From Clostridiales bacterium (GTDB taxonomy: Bacteria; Bacillota; Clostridia; Christensenellales; Aristaeellaceae): a stretch of DNA of 23,094 nucleotides. Both the position numbers and the translations under genes were made by a program. The stretch covers positions 1 to 23,094 of the forward strand of contig SFHU01000091.1 of assembly GCA_004555535.1 (NCBI GenBank), written 5' to 3'. This document shows positions 22,692 to 23,094 of this stretch, piece by piece. Below the pieces are notes generated by a model that worked only from the letters and a program-made list of their open reading frames with translations, did not search any database and was not told where the DNA came from. How positions within the stretch are numbered: position 1 is the first letter of the stretch; each line of letters opens with the position of its first letter.

Positions 22692-22720
22692 ATCATACGC
22701 CCGCGCGGCGCGGATGTCAA
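22692..22720 (-). promoter_or_regulatory. Promoter of the amino-acid ABC operon
   Basis: Minus strand -35 TTGACA (22715-22720, perfect), 17-nt spacer, -10 TATGAT (22692-22697, one mismatch). The transcript should start near 22685, about 50 nt before the ATG. Confidence 0.85.
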
Positions 22721-22793
22721 CAAAAATACAAACTGTATCCTTTATTTTTATAGATAATCCAAATCCATCTCCCGGATTGGGCAACCTGACCCC

Positions 22794-22822
22794 TTGCCGC
22801 GGCGCGCAAAAAGGTGTATGAT
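22794..22822 (+). promoter_or_regulatory. Promoter of the amidohydrolase gene
   Basis: Plus strand -35 TTGCCG (22794-22799, four of six matches), 17-nt spacer, -10 TATGAT (22817-22822). It lies 36 nt before the ATG and diverges from the ABC operon promoter about 75 bp away. Confidence 0.65.
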
Positions 22823-22857
22823 TGAAAAAAACACAACAGACACAGGAGGTCATTTCG

Positions 22858-23094
22858 ATGAGTGCGTTGCTCCTTCGCGGCGGCATGGTCTATGACGCCG
22901 TGCACAGCGAACCCTTTGACGCGGATATTCTCTGCGAGGACGGCAAAATCGCCGCCATTGGTCTGGGCCTTTCCGTGCCCGACGGCTGCGAGATCGTGGA
23001 TGTGTCGGGCCTGCGCGTCTACCCCGGCTTTGTCGAGGCGCACGGCCATATCGGTCTGGACGGCTACGGCATCGGCTACGAGGGACAGGATTAC
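22858..23094 (+). CDS. Amidohydrolase family protein, N-terminal part (cut by window edge)
   Basis: 79 codons are visible. The start shows the small beta-sandwich of amidohydrolases (LLLRGGMVYDAV, ADILCEDGKIAAIG, IVDVSGLRVYPGFVEAHGHIG). The metal site segment reads PGFVEAHGHIGLDGYG, with the His-x-His pair that binds zinc or another metal in this superfamily. It resembles imidazolonepropionase-like and related hydrolases, which open cyclic amides; the substrate cannot be told from the fragment. ATG at 22858 with AGGAGG at 9 nt. It is the only confident plus-strand gene in the window and is divergent from the amino-acid ABC operon. Confidence 0.92.
   Translation, partial: MSALLLRGGMVYDAVHSEPFDADILCEDGKIAAIGLGLSVPDGCEIVDVSGLRVYPGFVEAHGHIGLDGYGIGYEGQDY

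Noticed and set aside
1..23094. tRNA or rRNA genes, CRISPR arrays, prophage or transposase genes
   Set aside because: I looked on both strands and saw no cloverleaf, no regularly spaced direct repeats and no recognisable integrase or transposase.

Overview
The window looks like chromosomal DNA of a high-GC Bacillota, most likely a Clostridia-type gut or anaerobic lineage. This is inferred from several signs: AGGAGG-type ribosome binding sites on nearly every gene, classic hairpin-plus-U-tract terminators, the rplS-ylqF-rnhB-yraN gene order, and single-membrane cell-envelope genes. I cannot name the species. Every confident gene except the last is on the minus strand. The many long plus-strand open frames are antisense shadows of GC-rich genes.

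Right to left, in transcription order, the first unit is a polar amino-acid ABC transporter (binding protein 22636-21836, permease 21700-20858, ATPase 20870-20139). It has a strong TTGACA-17-TATGAT promoter and ends at a perfect terminator. A divergent amidohydrolase begins at 22858 on the plus strand. Next is an orphan secreted binding protein (19956-18793). It is followed by a compact leader region: strong promoter, palindrome, a 29-codon ORF encoding six cysteines, and an intrinsic terminator. Downstream are a small secreted helical-domain protein (18252-17743) and a TcyP-like cation symporter (17660-16606) that has lost about 110 residues and its reading frame.

The next block is ribosomal protein L19 with its own promoter and terminator, then ylqF (ribosome-assembly GTPase), rnhB (RNase HII), yraN (nuclease-fold protein) and a very large double GT-C mannosyltransferase-like gene. 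That last gene is split by an out-of-frame internal deletion near 11305-11312.

An extended -10 promoter at 10103-10111 then starts an eight-gene polysaccharide operon running down to about 804. It holds an ExoA-like GT2, two GT4 glycosyltransferases, an O-antigen ligase/polymerase-like membrane protein, a second GT2, an initiating phosphoglycosyl transferase, a six-hairpin glycosidase-like protein and a secreted CHAP-type protein, and it closes with an intrinsic terminator. Packing is tight (overlaps or gaps up to 27 nt) except for one structured 214-nt spacer. The left edge holds the N-terminal part of a secreted alkaline phosphatase.

The points most worth checking are the cysteine-rich leader ORF with its terminator ahead of a cystine-symporter-like gene, the two out-of-frame internal deletions (real decay or assembly error), the double GT-C fusion, the structured spacer in the polysaccharide operon, and a non-canonical G4 motif in YlqF.
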